This document shows positions 50,743 through 60,300 of a DNA stretch of 64,000 nt, in pieces. The notes below the pieces were generated by a model. That model saw only the letters and a list, made by a program, of their open reading frames with translations. It did no database searches and was not told where the DNA came from. Numbering within the stretch: the stretch's first letter is position 1; each line of letters starts with the position of its first letter. The translations under genes and the position numbers were made by a program. The stretch comes from an uncultured Oscillospiraceae bacterium (GTDB lineage Bacteria; Bacillota; Clostridia; Oscillospirales; Oscillospiraceae). The stretch covers positions 10,712 to 74,711 of the forward strand of contig CAAEEO010000034.1 in the NCBI GenBank assembly GCA_900754965.1, given 5' to 3'.

Positions 50743-51192
50743 ATGAAAGTCATTTTTTTGGAAGATGTCAGAGGCAAAGGTAAGAAAGGCGAACTGAAAG
50801 AGGTTTCTGATGGATACGCTCGCAACTATCTGCTGCCTAAAAAATTGGCAAAAGAAGCTACGGCGGATACCCTGAATACCTTCAAGCTGCAGGAGAAAGC
50901 CCGGCAGGCGCAGATTGCCCGGGAGAAGGAAGAGGCTCATGCCAATGTGGAGAAACTGGAGCACATGATCGTGCGTGTTTCTGCCAAAGCCGGAGCCAAT
51001 GGTCGTCTGTTTGGTGCAGTGACCAACAAGGAAATCAGTGAAGAACTGGAGAAACAGCACGGCATGGTCATTGAGAAAAACAAAATCGTTCTGCCGGAAC
51101 CCATTAAAAACTACGGCAGCTACGAGGTCAAATGCAAATTTGGCTATGAAATCACCGGAACCATCCATGTGGTGGTCAGTGAAGAGAAGTAA
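50743..51192 (+). CDS. rplI: Ribosomal protein bL9
   Basis: A 149-residue bL9. The N-terminal domain starts MKVIFLEDVRGKGKKGELKEVSDGYARNYL in two recognisable blocks (KVIFLEDVRGKGKKG, then SDGYARNYLLP), followed by a long connecting helix and the C-terminal domain (GRLFGAVTNKEISEEL). It binds 23S rRNA near the L1 stalk. AGAAAGGAAA precedes the ATG, 17 bases after gdpP. Confidence 0.98.
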   Translation: MKVIFLEDVRGKGKKGELKEVSDGYARNYLLPKKLAKEATADTLNTFKLQEKARQAQIAREKEEAHANVEKLEHMIVRVSAKAGANGRLFGAVTNKEISEELEKQHGMVIEKNKIVLPEPIKNYGSYEVKCKFGYEITGTIHVVVSEEK

Positions 51193-51220
51193 TTGTCCGT
51201 TTTGGATGTGAGGGAGATGT

Positions 51221-52570
51221 ATGGAAGAATTACTGGGAAGGCAGGCACCGCACAATACGCAGGCTGAGCAGGCGATCCTGGGCTCCATGCTGATCGATCC
51301 CCGCTGCATTGCGGATGTGGCGGATAAGATCTCTGCCGGAGACTTCTTCATCACGGCCAACCGGGATATTTTTGAGACCATCTACAGTATGTTTGCCTAT
51401 GGGCAGACGGTAGACCCGATTACCGTTCTGGATCAAATGAAAGTTCGAGGCGTGTACCGGGAGAATGAGTCGGAAAAATATATCCGGGATCTGATGCAGG
51501 CCACCCCCACGGCGGCCAATGTGTTGGAATATTGCGCCATTGTGCGGGACAAGTCCCTGATGCGGGGACTGAACGATGCGGCCAATGAAATCAACGAGAT
51601 GGTTTATGAGGGCACTGGGGATGCCGGTGCGGTCCTGGAGGCGGCGGAACGGAAAATCTATGCGCTCCGTCAGGGACGGAACACCGGCGGCCTGATGCCG
51701 GTGGCGCAGGTGGTCAATTCTGCCTATGCGCAGATCCAGGAGGCGGCAGAAAATCAGAATGCCATTCCCGGACTGTCTACCGGCCTGCCGGATATTGATA
51801 AGCGGATCTTGGGTCTGAACCCTGGAGAACTGATCTTTATCGCAGCGCGTCCCGGTATGGGTAAGACCAGTATCGCGCTGAATATTGCGCTGAGTGTCGC
51901 TAAGAATACGGACAAGGCCGTGGCAATCTTTTCCCTGGAAATGGCCAGGGAGCAGATTGTCAGCAGAATGCTGGCCTACGAAGGACTGGTCAACGGAAAG
52001 AAATTGCTGACCGGCAATTTGACAGAGGAAGACTGGCGGCGGATTGGCGCTGCGGCCACTACTATCAGCCGGACCAATATGTATGTGGACGATAACCCGG
52101 TGCTGAGCGTTGCGGATATGAACGCTGCCTGCCGGCGTCTGGAGAATCTTGGTCTGGTGGTCATTGACTATTTGCAGTTGATGACTTCCGCCGGTGGAAA
52201 GCAGAAATATGCCAACGAAAGCCGGACGCAGGTGGTCAGCGACATCAGCCGAATGCTGAAGATTATGGCAAAGGAACTGAATATTCCCGTGGTTTGTTTG
52301 TCCCAGCTGTCCCGAGCCAGTGAATCCCGTCAGGATAAGCGTCCCCAGCTTTCTGACCTGCGAGAATCCGGCTCTATCGAGCAGGACGCTGACGTGGTGA
52401 TTGGTTTGTACCGGGATGGGTATTATAATCAGGAATGTGAAAACCCCAATCTGGCAGAGGCAATCATCTTGAAAAACCGAAAAGGCGAAGTGGGGACGGT
52501 ACCCCTGTCCTGGCTGCCGGAATATACGGCCTTTGCACAGTATGAAGGACGGTTTGATGACGAATATTGA
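51221..52570 (+). CDS. dnaB: DnaB replicative DNA helicase
   Basis: A 449-residue helicase with an N-terminal helical collar (APHNTQAEQAILGSML), a linker helix and a RecA-like motor: Walker A ARPGMGKTS (about 210), FSLEMAREQIVSRML, Walker B LVVIDYLQLM and the arginine-finger region SRASESRQDKRPQLSDLRESG. It unwinds DNA at the replication fork. GAGGGAG lies before the ATG. No intein or insertion is present. Confidence 0.97.
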   Translation: MEELLGRQAPHNTQAEQAILGSMLIDPRCIADVADKISAGDFFITANRDIFETIYSMFAYGQTVDPITVLDQMKVRGVYRENESEKYIRDLMQATPTAANVLEYCAIVRDKSLMRGLNDAANEINEMVYEGTGDAGAVLEAAERKIYALRQGRNTGGLMPVAQVVNSAYAQIQEAAENQNAIPGLSTGLPDIDKRILGLNPGELIFIAARPGMGKTSIALNIALSVAKNTDKAVAIFSLEMAREQIVSRMLAYEGLVNGKKLLTGNLTEEDWRRIGAAATTISRTNMYVDDNPVLSVADMNAACRRLENLGLVVIDYLQLMTSAGGKQKYANESRTQVVSDISRMLKIMAKELNIPVVCLSQLSRASESRQDKRPQLSDLRESGSIEQDADVVIGLYRDGYYNQECENPNLAEAIILKNRKGEVGTVPLSWLPEYTAFAQYEGRFDDEY

Positions 52571-53888
52571 GTTCGTAGACCGGCACGGACTGCTGCCGGA
52601 TGGCACAAGGGTCCTTGTGGCACTGTCCGGCGGACGGGACTCCGTGTATCTGCTGTGCCGCCTTTTGGAATGGCGGGAGGAGCGGAACCTTTTCGTAGGG
52701 GCGGCCCACTTCAATCATCACCTTCGTGGCGAGGAATCCGACCGGGACGAACAGTTCGTACGGGAACTTTGCACGCGGTGGAAGATCCCGCTGTTTGTTG
52801 GTGGGGAAGATGTGGGAGCCTGGGCAGAAAGCCGGGGAATCGGTTTGGAGACGGCGGCGCGAGACTTGCGCTATGCGTTTTTAGAACAGATCAGAGCCGA
52901 GAATGGCTATGATGTGATCGCTACGGCCCATCAGGCCAACGATCAGGCAGAGACCATGCTCCTCAATCTTGCCCGTGGGGCAGGTACCAGAGGACTGTCC
53001 GGTATCCCGCCGGTGCGCGGCCGAATCGTTCGTCCAATCTTGTCGGTGACACGGTATGAAATCGACGCATATCTGCTGGAAAAGGGAATCGGGTATGTGG
53101 AAGACAGCACCAATGCCCGGGATGTGTGTGCCAGGAACCTCCTGAGAAATCAGGGGATGCCCGTGTTGGAGCAAATCAATCCCCGGTTTGTGGAACATGC
53201 GGCGGCAGCGGCAGAGAGTCTCCGGGCAGACGAAGACTGTCTGGACGCCCTGGCCGAACAGGTTCTTGAAAAACAACCGGACAGGGAAAGTATTGCCGTT
53301 CAAGCACTGGAAACACTGCCGGAGGCAATTCGCTCTCGGGTGCTGCGGAAACTGTGCGGCGGGGAACTGTCCCGGCAGCACATGAAACAGATTCAGACGC
53401 TGTGCCAGGGAACGGAACGGCGGGAGACCCATATTTCCGGCCGGATCGTGCGGTATGAGCAAGGGCGCTTGTATTTCGGCGAACAGCGACAGGAGCCTTT
53501 ACCCACGGCTGTCCTTTCTTTGGATGGCAGATGGGGGCGGATCGGCCCATGGTTGATTCGATGTACGGTGGAGGAAGGAACAGGGGATGTTCACAATTCA
53601 TTCACCAATTTTTTCCTGAAATATGAGAGTATTAAGGGCAGACTTTCTGTTGGCGCCAAGCGGGATGGGGATTCCGTTCGGTTATCCGGCAGAAAAGGCA
53701 CAAAGAAACTCAAGATTCTATTTCAGGAACAAAAACTAACCGGTGCTCAGCGGATGCAGACACCGGTATTCCGGGATGAGGAAGGCGTTGTTGCGGTCTA
53801 TGGTTTTGGAATCGCACAGCGTTGTATTCCGAAAATTGGAGAGAAAGTGATTCGCATAGAATGCGAAGAATATAAAGAAAAGAGATAG
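52557..53888 (+). CDS. tilS: TilS, tRNA(Ile)-lysidine synthase
   Basis: A 443-residue enzyme that converts C34 of tRNA-Ile(CAU) to lysidine. The PP-loop is LSGGRDSVYLL near the start, followed by AHFNHHLRGEESDRDE and ATAHQANDQAETMLLNLARG. A helical middle and C-terminal substrate-binding domains (about 200-430, ending RCIPKIGEKVIRI) complete it. AAGGA lies seven bases before the chosen ATG, inside the end of dnaB (14-base overlap). An upstream in-frame TTG at 52533 has no site. Confidence 0.95.
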   Translation: MTNIEFVDRHGLLPDGTRVLVALSGGRDSVYLLCRLLEWREERNLFVGAAHFNHHLRGEESDRDEQFVRELCTRWKIPLFVGGEDVGAWAESRGIGLETAARDLRYAFLEQIRAENGYDVIATAHQANDQAETMLLNLARGAGTRGLSGIPPVRGRIVRPILSVTRYEIDAYLLEKGIGYVEDSTNARDVCARNLLRNQGMPVLEQINPRFVEHAAAAAESLRADEDCLDALAEQVLEKQPDRESIAVQALETLPEAIRSRVLRKLCGGELSRQHMKQIQTLCQGTERRETHISGRIVRYEQGRLYFGEQRQEPLPTAVLSLDGRWGRIGPWLIRCTVEEGTGDVHNSFTNFFLKYESIKGRLSVGAKRDGDSVRLSGRKGTKKLKILFQEQKLTGAQRMQTPVFRDEEGVVAVYGFGIAQRCIPKIGEKVIRIECEEYKEKR

Positions 53889-53900
53889 GCGGAGAGAGCT

Positions 53901-54443
53901 ATGAGTATGATTGACGATGTTGAACAGGTATTGTTTTCTGAGCAGGAATTGCAGAATAAGGTGAAGGAACTGGGCGCCCAGATCACCAAAGACTATGCCG
54001 GACGGGAACCCATTTTTGTAGGCGTTCTGAAAGGCTGCTTTGTGTTTATGGCCGATTTGATGCGGGCAGTGGATCTGCATTGTCAGATCGATTTTATGGC
54101 GGTTTCTTCTTACAAGAACGGCACCACATCTTCCGGTGAGGTGCAGATCAACAAAGACCTGAGCTATGATATTGCCGGGCGGGATATCATCATTGTGGAG
54201 GATATTCTGGACAGCGGCATCACGCTGAACTATTTGGTGGGCTATCTGAACCACAGAAATCCCAGATCCATCAAAATCGTTACCCTGTTCGACAAGCCTG
54301 CCCGGCGTAAAGCGCCTATCAAGGCAGACTATTTTGGATATGAAGTTCCGGATGCCTTTATCGTAGGGTATGGACTGGACTATGCGGAGAAATACCGCAA
54401 TCTGCCGTATATCGGCATTTTGAAACCGGAGATTTACCAGTGA
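53901..54443 (+). CDS. hpt: Hypoxanthine phosphoribosyltransferase
   Basis: A 180-residue purine salvage enzyme. The PRPP-binding loop VEDILDSGITL, the ILKGCFVFMADL segment and the C-terminal VPDAFIVGYGLDYAEKYRNLPYI are diagnostic. It forms IMP and GMP from hypoxanthine or guanine. The tilS-hpt-ftsH order is a standard Firmicute arrangement. Confidence 0.97.
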   Translation: MSMIDDVEQVLFSEQELQNKVKELGAQITKDYAGREPIFVGVLKGCFVFMADLMRAVDLHCQIDFMAVSSYKNGTTSSGEVQINKDLSYDIAGRDIIIVEDILDSGITLNYLVGYLNHRNPRSIKIVTLFDKPARRKAPIKADYFGYEVPDAFIVGYGLDYAEKYRNLPYIGILKPEIYQ

Positions 54444-54478
54444 TCCGGTTTCACTTCTGAGAAAAGGATGTGAATGGA

Positions 54479-56467
54479 ATGGAACCGAAAAACAAACGCA
54501 GCCGCGACATGGCGTTTTCTGTGTTGCTCCTGGTCATTTTGCTGGCGACTGTCTTTATGCTGCTGCCCAGTAACAATACCGGAGAGGAATATCAGTTCAG
54601 CGATGTCGTGGAACTGTTTGAACAGGAAAAGGTGGAATCTTTTGTTGTCCGCGGTCAGATTTTGACCATGGATCTCCGGGATTCCGAAGAGCCTGTGACT
54701 TATGAGCTGTACGATGTGGATTTGTTCAATGAGAAATTGGGCGCTCTGATCGACGAGCAGAAGGCAGAAGGCATTCTGACGGAATATGATTACCAGAAGG
54801 GATGGGTTGCTCCCTGGTGGATGCAGATGATCCCGTACCTGTTGATTATGTTGGTGATGATCGGCGTCTGGTATGTGATGATGAATAAAGCTGGCGGCGG
54901 TGCCCCTGGCGTGGGCAAATTCGGCAAGGCGCGGACGAAAACCGGCATTGACGAATCCAAGCGTGTGACCTTTAAGGATGTGGCCGGCGCCGACGAGGAA
55001 AAGCAGGAACTGGAAGAACTGGTGGACTTCCTCAGGGACCCTGGCTCCTTTGCGAGCATGGGCGCCCGCGTTCCCAAGGGTGTTTTGCTGGAGGGCCCTC
55101 CGGGTACCGGTAAGACGCTGCTGGCGCGTGCCGTGGCAGGAGAGGCCAATGTGCAGTTCCTGTCCATTTCCGGTTCGGACTTTGTGGAATTGTATGTAGG
55201 CGTGGGTGCATCCCGCGTGCGGGATTTGTTTGACCAGGCCAAGAAGGTAGCGCCCTGCATCATCTTCATTGATGAGATCGACGCAGTGGGTCGTCAGCGC
55301 GGCTCCGGTCTGGGCGGCGGACACGATGAACGGGAGCAGACTTTGAACCAGCTCCTGGTGGAGATGGATGGTTTTGAAGCCAATTCCGGTGTGATCGTTA
55401 TGGCGGCAACCAACCGTGCAGATATTCTGGACAATGCACTGCTGCGTCCCGGTCGATTCGACCGTCGGATCTATGTGGGTGCTCCGGACGTGAAGGGCCG
55501 TGAGGCCATTTTGAAGATTCACTCCAAAGGAAAACCCCTGGGCGATGATGTGGATCTGAGAAACATTGCCAGAGGAACGCCCGGTTTTACCGGTGCAGAC
55601 CTGGAGAACCTGCTGAATGAGGCTGCGTTGCTGGCCGTTCGGAACAAGCGGAAATTCATTGTTCAGGAAGACATTGACGAGGCTATTTTGAAGGTCGAAA
55701 TGGGCCCGGAGAAAAAGAGCCGTGTGATCACAGAGAAGGAGCGGAAACTGACCGCCTACCATGAGGCTGGCCATGCGATTGCCGGACGCTATCTGACGCA
55801 CACAGACCCGGTGCACTATATCACCATTATTCCCCGCGGTGGAGCAGGCGGATTTACGCTGTTCCGTCCCGATGAGGATAAGACCTTTGCGTCTCGCAGT
55901 GAAATGTTTGAAAACATTGTGATGGCGCTGGGCGGCCGGGTATCCGAGCGGCTGTTCCTGGACGATATTTCCACCGGCGCATCCGGGGATATTCGCCAGG
56001 CTACCGATATCGCCAGAAATATGGTTACTGTTTACGGTATGAGCGACCGGCTTGGCCCCATCAGCTTTGACTCTTCGGATCACAGCATTTTCATCGGAAG
56101 AGACTTTGGACAGACCAAGAGCTATTCCGAAGAAACGGCTGCGGTGATTGACGAGGAAGTGAAGAAGATTTTTGATGAGGCCTGCGCCCGCTGCCAGGAG
56201 ATTCTGCTGGCTCATGAGGATGAACTGCGCCTTGTGGCGGAGTATCTGTTGGTTCATGAGAGTATGGAAGGTGCAGATTTTGCCTATGTCTGTGAGCATA
56301 AGCAGTTGCCTCCGGTCAAAAATGACGGAACCGTGGAGGCTCCTGCAAAGCACATTTCCATGGTCGAAGGTTTGATCGATCGGGATGTGACGGAGACAGA
56401 CCCGTTTCAGGAATTTTTGAAAGACCGTAAGGATGATTCGGAGCCGGATTCCCCGGTGTCTGAGTAA
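54479..56467 (+). CDS. ftsH: FtsH, membrane-bound AAA+ zinc protease
   Basis: A 662-residue protease. Two helices (about 10-28 and 112-132) flank a small extracytoplasmic domain. The AAA module has Walker A GPPGTGKT (about 206), Walker B IIFIDEIDAVGR and the second region of homology (MAATNRADILDNALLRPGRFDR). The zinc site is HEAGH (about 428) with a downstream Asp/Glu. It degrades membrane and regulatory proteins. I prefer the ATG at 54479; a GTG at 54470 is in frame but abuts the AAAAGGA site. Confidence 0.97.
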   Translation: MEPKNKRSRDMAFSVLLLVILLATVFMLLPSNNTGEEYQFSDVVELFEQEKVESFVVRGQILTMDLRDSEEPVTYELYDVDLFNEKLGALIDEQKAEGILTEYDYQKGWVAPWWMQMIPYLLIMLVMIGVWYVMMNKAGGGAPGVGKFGKARTKTGIDESKRVTFKDVAGADEEKQELEELVDFLRDPGSFASMGARVPKGVLLEGPPGTGKTLLARAVAGEANVQFLSISGSDFVELYVGVGASRVRDLFDQAKKVAPCIIFIDEIDAVGRQRGSGLGGGHDEREQTLNQLLVEMDGFEANSGVIVMAATNRADILDNALLRPGRFDRRIYVGAPDVKGREAILKIHSKGKPLGDDVDLRNIARGTPGFTGADLENLLNEAALLAVRNKRKFIVQEDIDEAILKVEMGPEKKSRVITEKERKLTAYHEAGHAIAGRYLTHTDPVHYITIIPRGGAGGFTLFRPDEDKTFASRSEMFENIVMALGGRVSERLFLDDISTGASGDIRQATDIARNMVTVYGMSDRLGPISFDSSDHSIFIGRDFGQTKSYSEETAAVIDEEVKKIFDEACARCQEILLAHEDELRLVAEYLLVHESMEGADFAYVCEHKQLPPVKNDGTVEAPAKHISMVEGLIDRDVTETDPFQEFLKDRKDDSEPDSPVSE

Positions 56468-56492
56468 GTCCGCAGCGTATGAAATCAGAAAC

Positions 56493-56531
56493 AGCGTGTG
56501 ACCTGTTTGATCAGGTGACACGCTGTTTTTT
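56493..56531 (+). terminator. Terminator after ftsH
   Basis: AGCGTGT/ACACGCT and ACCTG/CAGGT stacked with a single mismatch, followed by seven T broken by one G. Confidence 0.9.
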
Positions 56532-56554
56532 GCTTATGAAAAATGAAAATGGGC

Positions 56555-56585
56555 TTGACTGTACAGTTACTGTATGAATTATACT
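56555..56585 (+). promoter_or_regulatory. Promoter with palindromic operator before the GNAT gene
   Basis: TTGACT (56555-56560) and TATACT (56580-56585) with a 19-base spacer. A perfect palindrome TACAGT-T-ACTGTA (56562-56574) fills the spacer, as expected for a repressor site. Confidence 0.7.
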
Positions 56586-56623
56586 GTCCCCCGTAGTAAA
56601 AAAGAAATTTGGAGGATCACAAT

Positions 56624-57160
56624 ATGTTAATCAAAACCACCGTCCCGACCCAGTGGGATGAAGTACAGGAGATCTACCGGGAGGCCTTTCCGAAATCAGA
56701 GCAGAAACCCTTTCGTTCGTTCAAAAAAGCGGTGACCAGCGGGCGGGCAAGACTTTTGATCGCCGAGGAAGAGGGAATGGTTCTGGGCTTTTTACTGGCT
56801 TTCCCCTATGGCAATCTGGTTATGGTGGACTATCTGGCGGTTTCCAATCAGATCCGCAGTAAAGGAACAGGAACAAAGTTATTGCAAGCTGTGTTGGAGA
56901 TGTTTCCCGGAAAGCGGGTCGCTTTGCTGATTGAACGGTTGGACGATGCAGCGGAAAACCGTGAGCAGCGGATTGCACGGCGCAGATTTTACGAGCGGAA
57001 CGGGTTTTCTTCAGACGGCGTGTTTTTGAAAGTGGGAGAAGGGGAAATGGAACTGATGCGCTATGGCGGCGCGATCGATGCCGGGGAGTATCTGGAACTG
57101 CAAAAATACTCTATGGGACGGTTGTTCTACTGGCTGTCCGGGACAAAGCGCATCCCGTGA
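56624..57160 (+). CDS. GNAT-family N-acetyltransferase
   Basis: A 178-residue acetyltransferase. Motif A with the acetyl-CoA loop is VDYLAVSNQIRSKGTGTKLLQAVLE; motif B includes RRFYERNGFSSDG. The N-terminus (EIYREAFPKSEQKPF) is also typical of a GNAT clade in Firmicutes. The acceptor is unknown. GGAGG lies eight bases before the ATG at 56624. It is a single-gene unit with an operator-bearing promoter. Confidence 0.88.
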   Translation: MLIKTTVPTQWDEVQEIYREAFPKSEQKPFRSFKKAVTSGRARLLIAEEEGMVLGFLLAFPYGNLVMVDYLAVSNQIRSKGTGTKLLQAVLEMFPGKRVALLIERLDDAAENREQRIARRRFYERNGFSSDGVFLKVGEGEMELMRYGGAIDAGEYLELQKYSMGRLFYWLSGTKRIP

Positions 57161-57188
57161 CCGGCGCGGCATAGGACAGGGCAGGAAT

Positions 57189-57218
57189 GAAAAAACACCG
57201 CCCCGGAGGACGGTGTTT
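57189..57218 (-). terminator. Terminator of the M60-like peptidase gene
   Basis: Read leftward, AAACACCG/CGGTGTTT with additional inner pairs, followed by a T-run. A second GC-rich hairpin (GGGGCG/CGCCCC, about 57264-57287) lies between it and the stop codon. Confidence 0.82.
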
Positions 57219-57300
57219 GCTGCAAAATAGAACGATTGAAAAGGAATCAATATTCATTCCCGGCGGGGCGGCCTGATTAGGTCGCCCCGTATTGCATGGG

Positions 57301-60300
57301 TCAGAAACGATGGAGCAGTGCAGCCACCTGCGCACGGGTTGCGGTGCTTAAGGGGGAGAGAGTGGAAGAGTCGGTACCTTTCATCAATCCCGTGGCACAT
57401 GCCCAGCGCATAGCGGGCAAAGCATAGTCGTGAACATGGGAGGCGTCACTGTATTTGGTGAGATCCATCGAGAGGGAAGTATCCCTGCCAGTGTGCTGGG
57501 CATAGCGATACAGGATTGCTGCCAGCTGTTCCCGCGTGATCGGGTCGTCCGGGGCGAACTGCGTGGAACTATACCCGCTCACGATCTGGTTGGCAAAGGC
57601 CCACCGAACAGCCTTTTCATAGTAGCTGTCCTGGGAAACATCGGAGAAGGGATTTTCCGCTGTGGGTTCCGGCTCGCCCTCCATGCGGTAGAGGGTGGTG
57701 ACCAGCATTCCGCGGGAAACGACCCTTTCGGGACTGAAGTGGGTATCCGAGGTTCCCAACATGATTCCGCTGGTGTAGACGAACTCCAGGTCGGCCTTGT
57801 ACCAGGCGTCCGCCGGAACATCGACGAAGTTGGGAACCTGACCGGCCCCGGACTTTGACCACTTGGCATAGACGGTAGTATCGCCCGTCAGCTTGACCGA
57901 GGTGATCTTTTTGCTCAGGACAGCGTCGGCATACCAACCCTCAAAGGTATAGCCCGCTTTTGTGGGGAGGTAGCCGGTGAGGTCCACAGGGGTGCCGGAG
58001 GCTCTTGTGATATCCTTCAAAGTGCTGCCGCCATTGGTGTTGAAATGCAGGGTGTAGGTCATAGTGGTTCCGGAAGAGGGAGGTGTGACGCTCAGGTCGA
58101 TAATCCCCTCTGCGGACTGACTGCTCTCAGGTCCGGTGATTCCGGAGGAGAGATCCAGAAGGTCCATGGGCGCAGCGGTGACCTTTGTGCCGTGGCTCAG
58201 ACCATTGATGCTGCCCACGAAACTGCCTTCGGAAAATGTTCCGGTTCTCTGTACGGCGTACAGACGGATGGTTCCACTGGCGCTGTCATAGCGGTAGGTC
58301 TGGAAAACGCCGGAGCATTCGGCCGGACGGAAGTCAACGGATGCGGAGGGAGAGGAGAGCGTGAAGTTGACCTGCATGGCGATGGTACCAGCCTGCCGCC
58401 GGGCATCAAACTCCATCGTGGCGCCCTCCGGCGTCAGTTTCACCCGGGAGGTCGTTCCGCCGTAAACAGCGCCGGTATCGCCGTAGAAGTCTGCCAAACT
58501 CTGTTCTTCCCCGGCTGTGAACAGTGTCGGTTCTTCTTCCTGCAGTGTGAAGAGACTGGTGTCTTTCACATGGGCGGCGACCTGTCCACTGTTTCCGGTC
58601 AATTCAACATCGGGGCAGGTCTCGGGAATGGTCATGTGCAGAGAGGTACTGGTCAGGCGCTGGCCTTCCAGGGTGGTGGCATTCTGGACGCGGTACAGCT
58701 CTGCGATCACTTTGGTGACGCCCTGCATATCCTCTTCCTGAACGCCGTAGATCCAGCGGCCGTCGCTGGTTTCACCCAGATATCCCTTGTCGGCGACCTG
58801 TGCCAGAATGATCACTTCGCCGTTGATAATCTTTCCGTTTTGATCCTTCAGGATTACCGCATTGTAAGAGGGATCGCCCTTGTACGCACCGTAAAAGACG
58901 ATGGTGCCGGCGTTCAGTGCAGGCTCGGTCTCTCCTTCAGGGATGAAGTCCGATTTCAGCTTTCCGTATCCATCGGTCAGGAGCTCCACATTGTCGCTGG
59001 TGGGGCCCAGTACATCCAGCTCGGCAATGGCGAGGGAGGACATTTTAGGCGCTGTCAGTTTCACATAGGCGGCGTCGTAGGTGTACAGATAGGGGTCCAT
59101 TTGGCCGTCTTCAGTCTTTTTATTGAAGAACAGAGTGTAGGAACCGTCATCATTGTAAAGAATGTCCTCCTGCTTTCCCCAGGTGTCCGGTTTGAATGCG
59201 TTGGCGGTGTCGGAATAGCAGTTGCCTTCCTTCACCGTGGTCCAGTTGTTACCGTCCATACTGATCTCTACGCGGTAACCAAACAGCCGGAGATGAGAAT
59301 TTTTGCCTGCATCCGGGGTGAATTTCAGTGCCGTGATCTGCTGCACGCCGCCGAGATTCAGAATGACATAGGGACGACTGTTGCCATTGGGTTGATTACC
59401 ATGATAGACAGTTTTGGGGTCGTTGTCGATGGCAAGGCCGATGGCGGACTGTTTGGAGATTCCCGAGTTGATGCCGCTGTCCGGATCTTCATCGTCCTTA
59501 TCAATGGTGATGTCCTGGTCAGAGACCATGTTGGTGGAGGCGGTCCATGCGGATTTGTCGATGGCACCGTCATGGCAGACTTTCACTTCGTCCAGGGTGA
59601 CGGTTTTGGTCTCCTGCAGCAGCCGGTCGATTCCGGTGACGGTATAGGTGAAGGATTTGTTGTTCTCCGTTGTCACGATGTCGGTGTAGCTGCTCTGTGC
59701 GGCGGGGACAAAGGCGACTACCTTACCGTTGCGGGAAATCTCATAGCCCAGCATGGCGTCCTGATTGCTGTTGGTGTTTGCCAGGGAAATCTCCACTTTG
59801 TTCCCGTTGATGCGGGAATTTTGAGCGTTGGTGATGGCTGCGCTCACCATTGTGCCGTCGGACATGCCGGGCTTTCCCTCCAGGCGGTAAAGGCGGCTGT
59901 CATCGTCAATGTACTGAATCTTCCGGGGTTCCGCATCGAATTGCGCGGCATAGGCCTTTGTCTGTGCATTGGGGATGATGCCCCAGGCAAGGAAGAAAGG
60001 AAGGATATTCTTTCCCGCCGCAGCGCAGGCCGCCTGCATGAACCCTTGGTCACCAGAAGTTGACTGGAGGGGGAACTTTGCCTTGCCGGGAGTACGGAGA
60101 TAGGACTCCAATCGGGCATAGAACAGGCCGTCCTGCTGGGACGCAATGTCTTCATAGAACTTGAAGGAGTAGTCATTGTCGTAGGCCAGATGCAGCTGCC
60201 AGTACATGGCAAGCTGAACAGCCAGGTTTCCGGTGTGTCCGGTGGTGCCGGTGACCACCGCCTTGTATACCTGGTTGTAGTCCTGCACGCGGGAGGTTTT

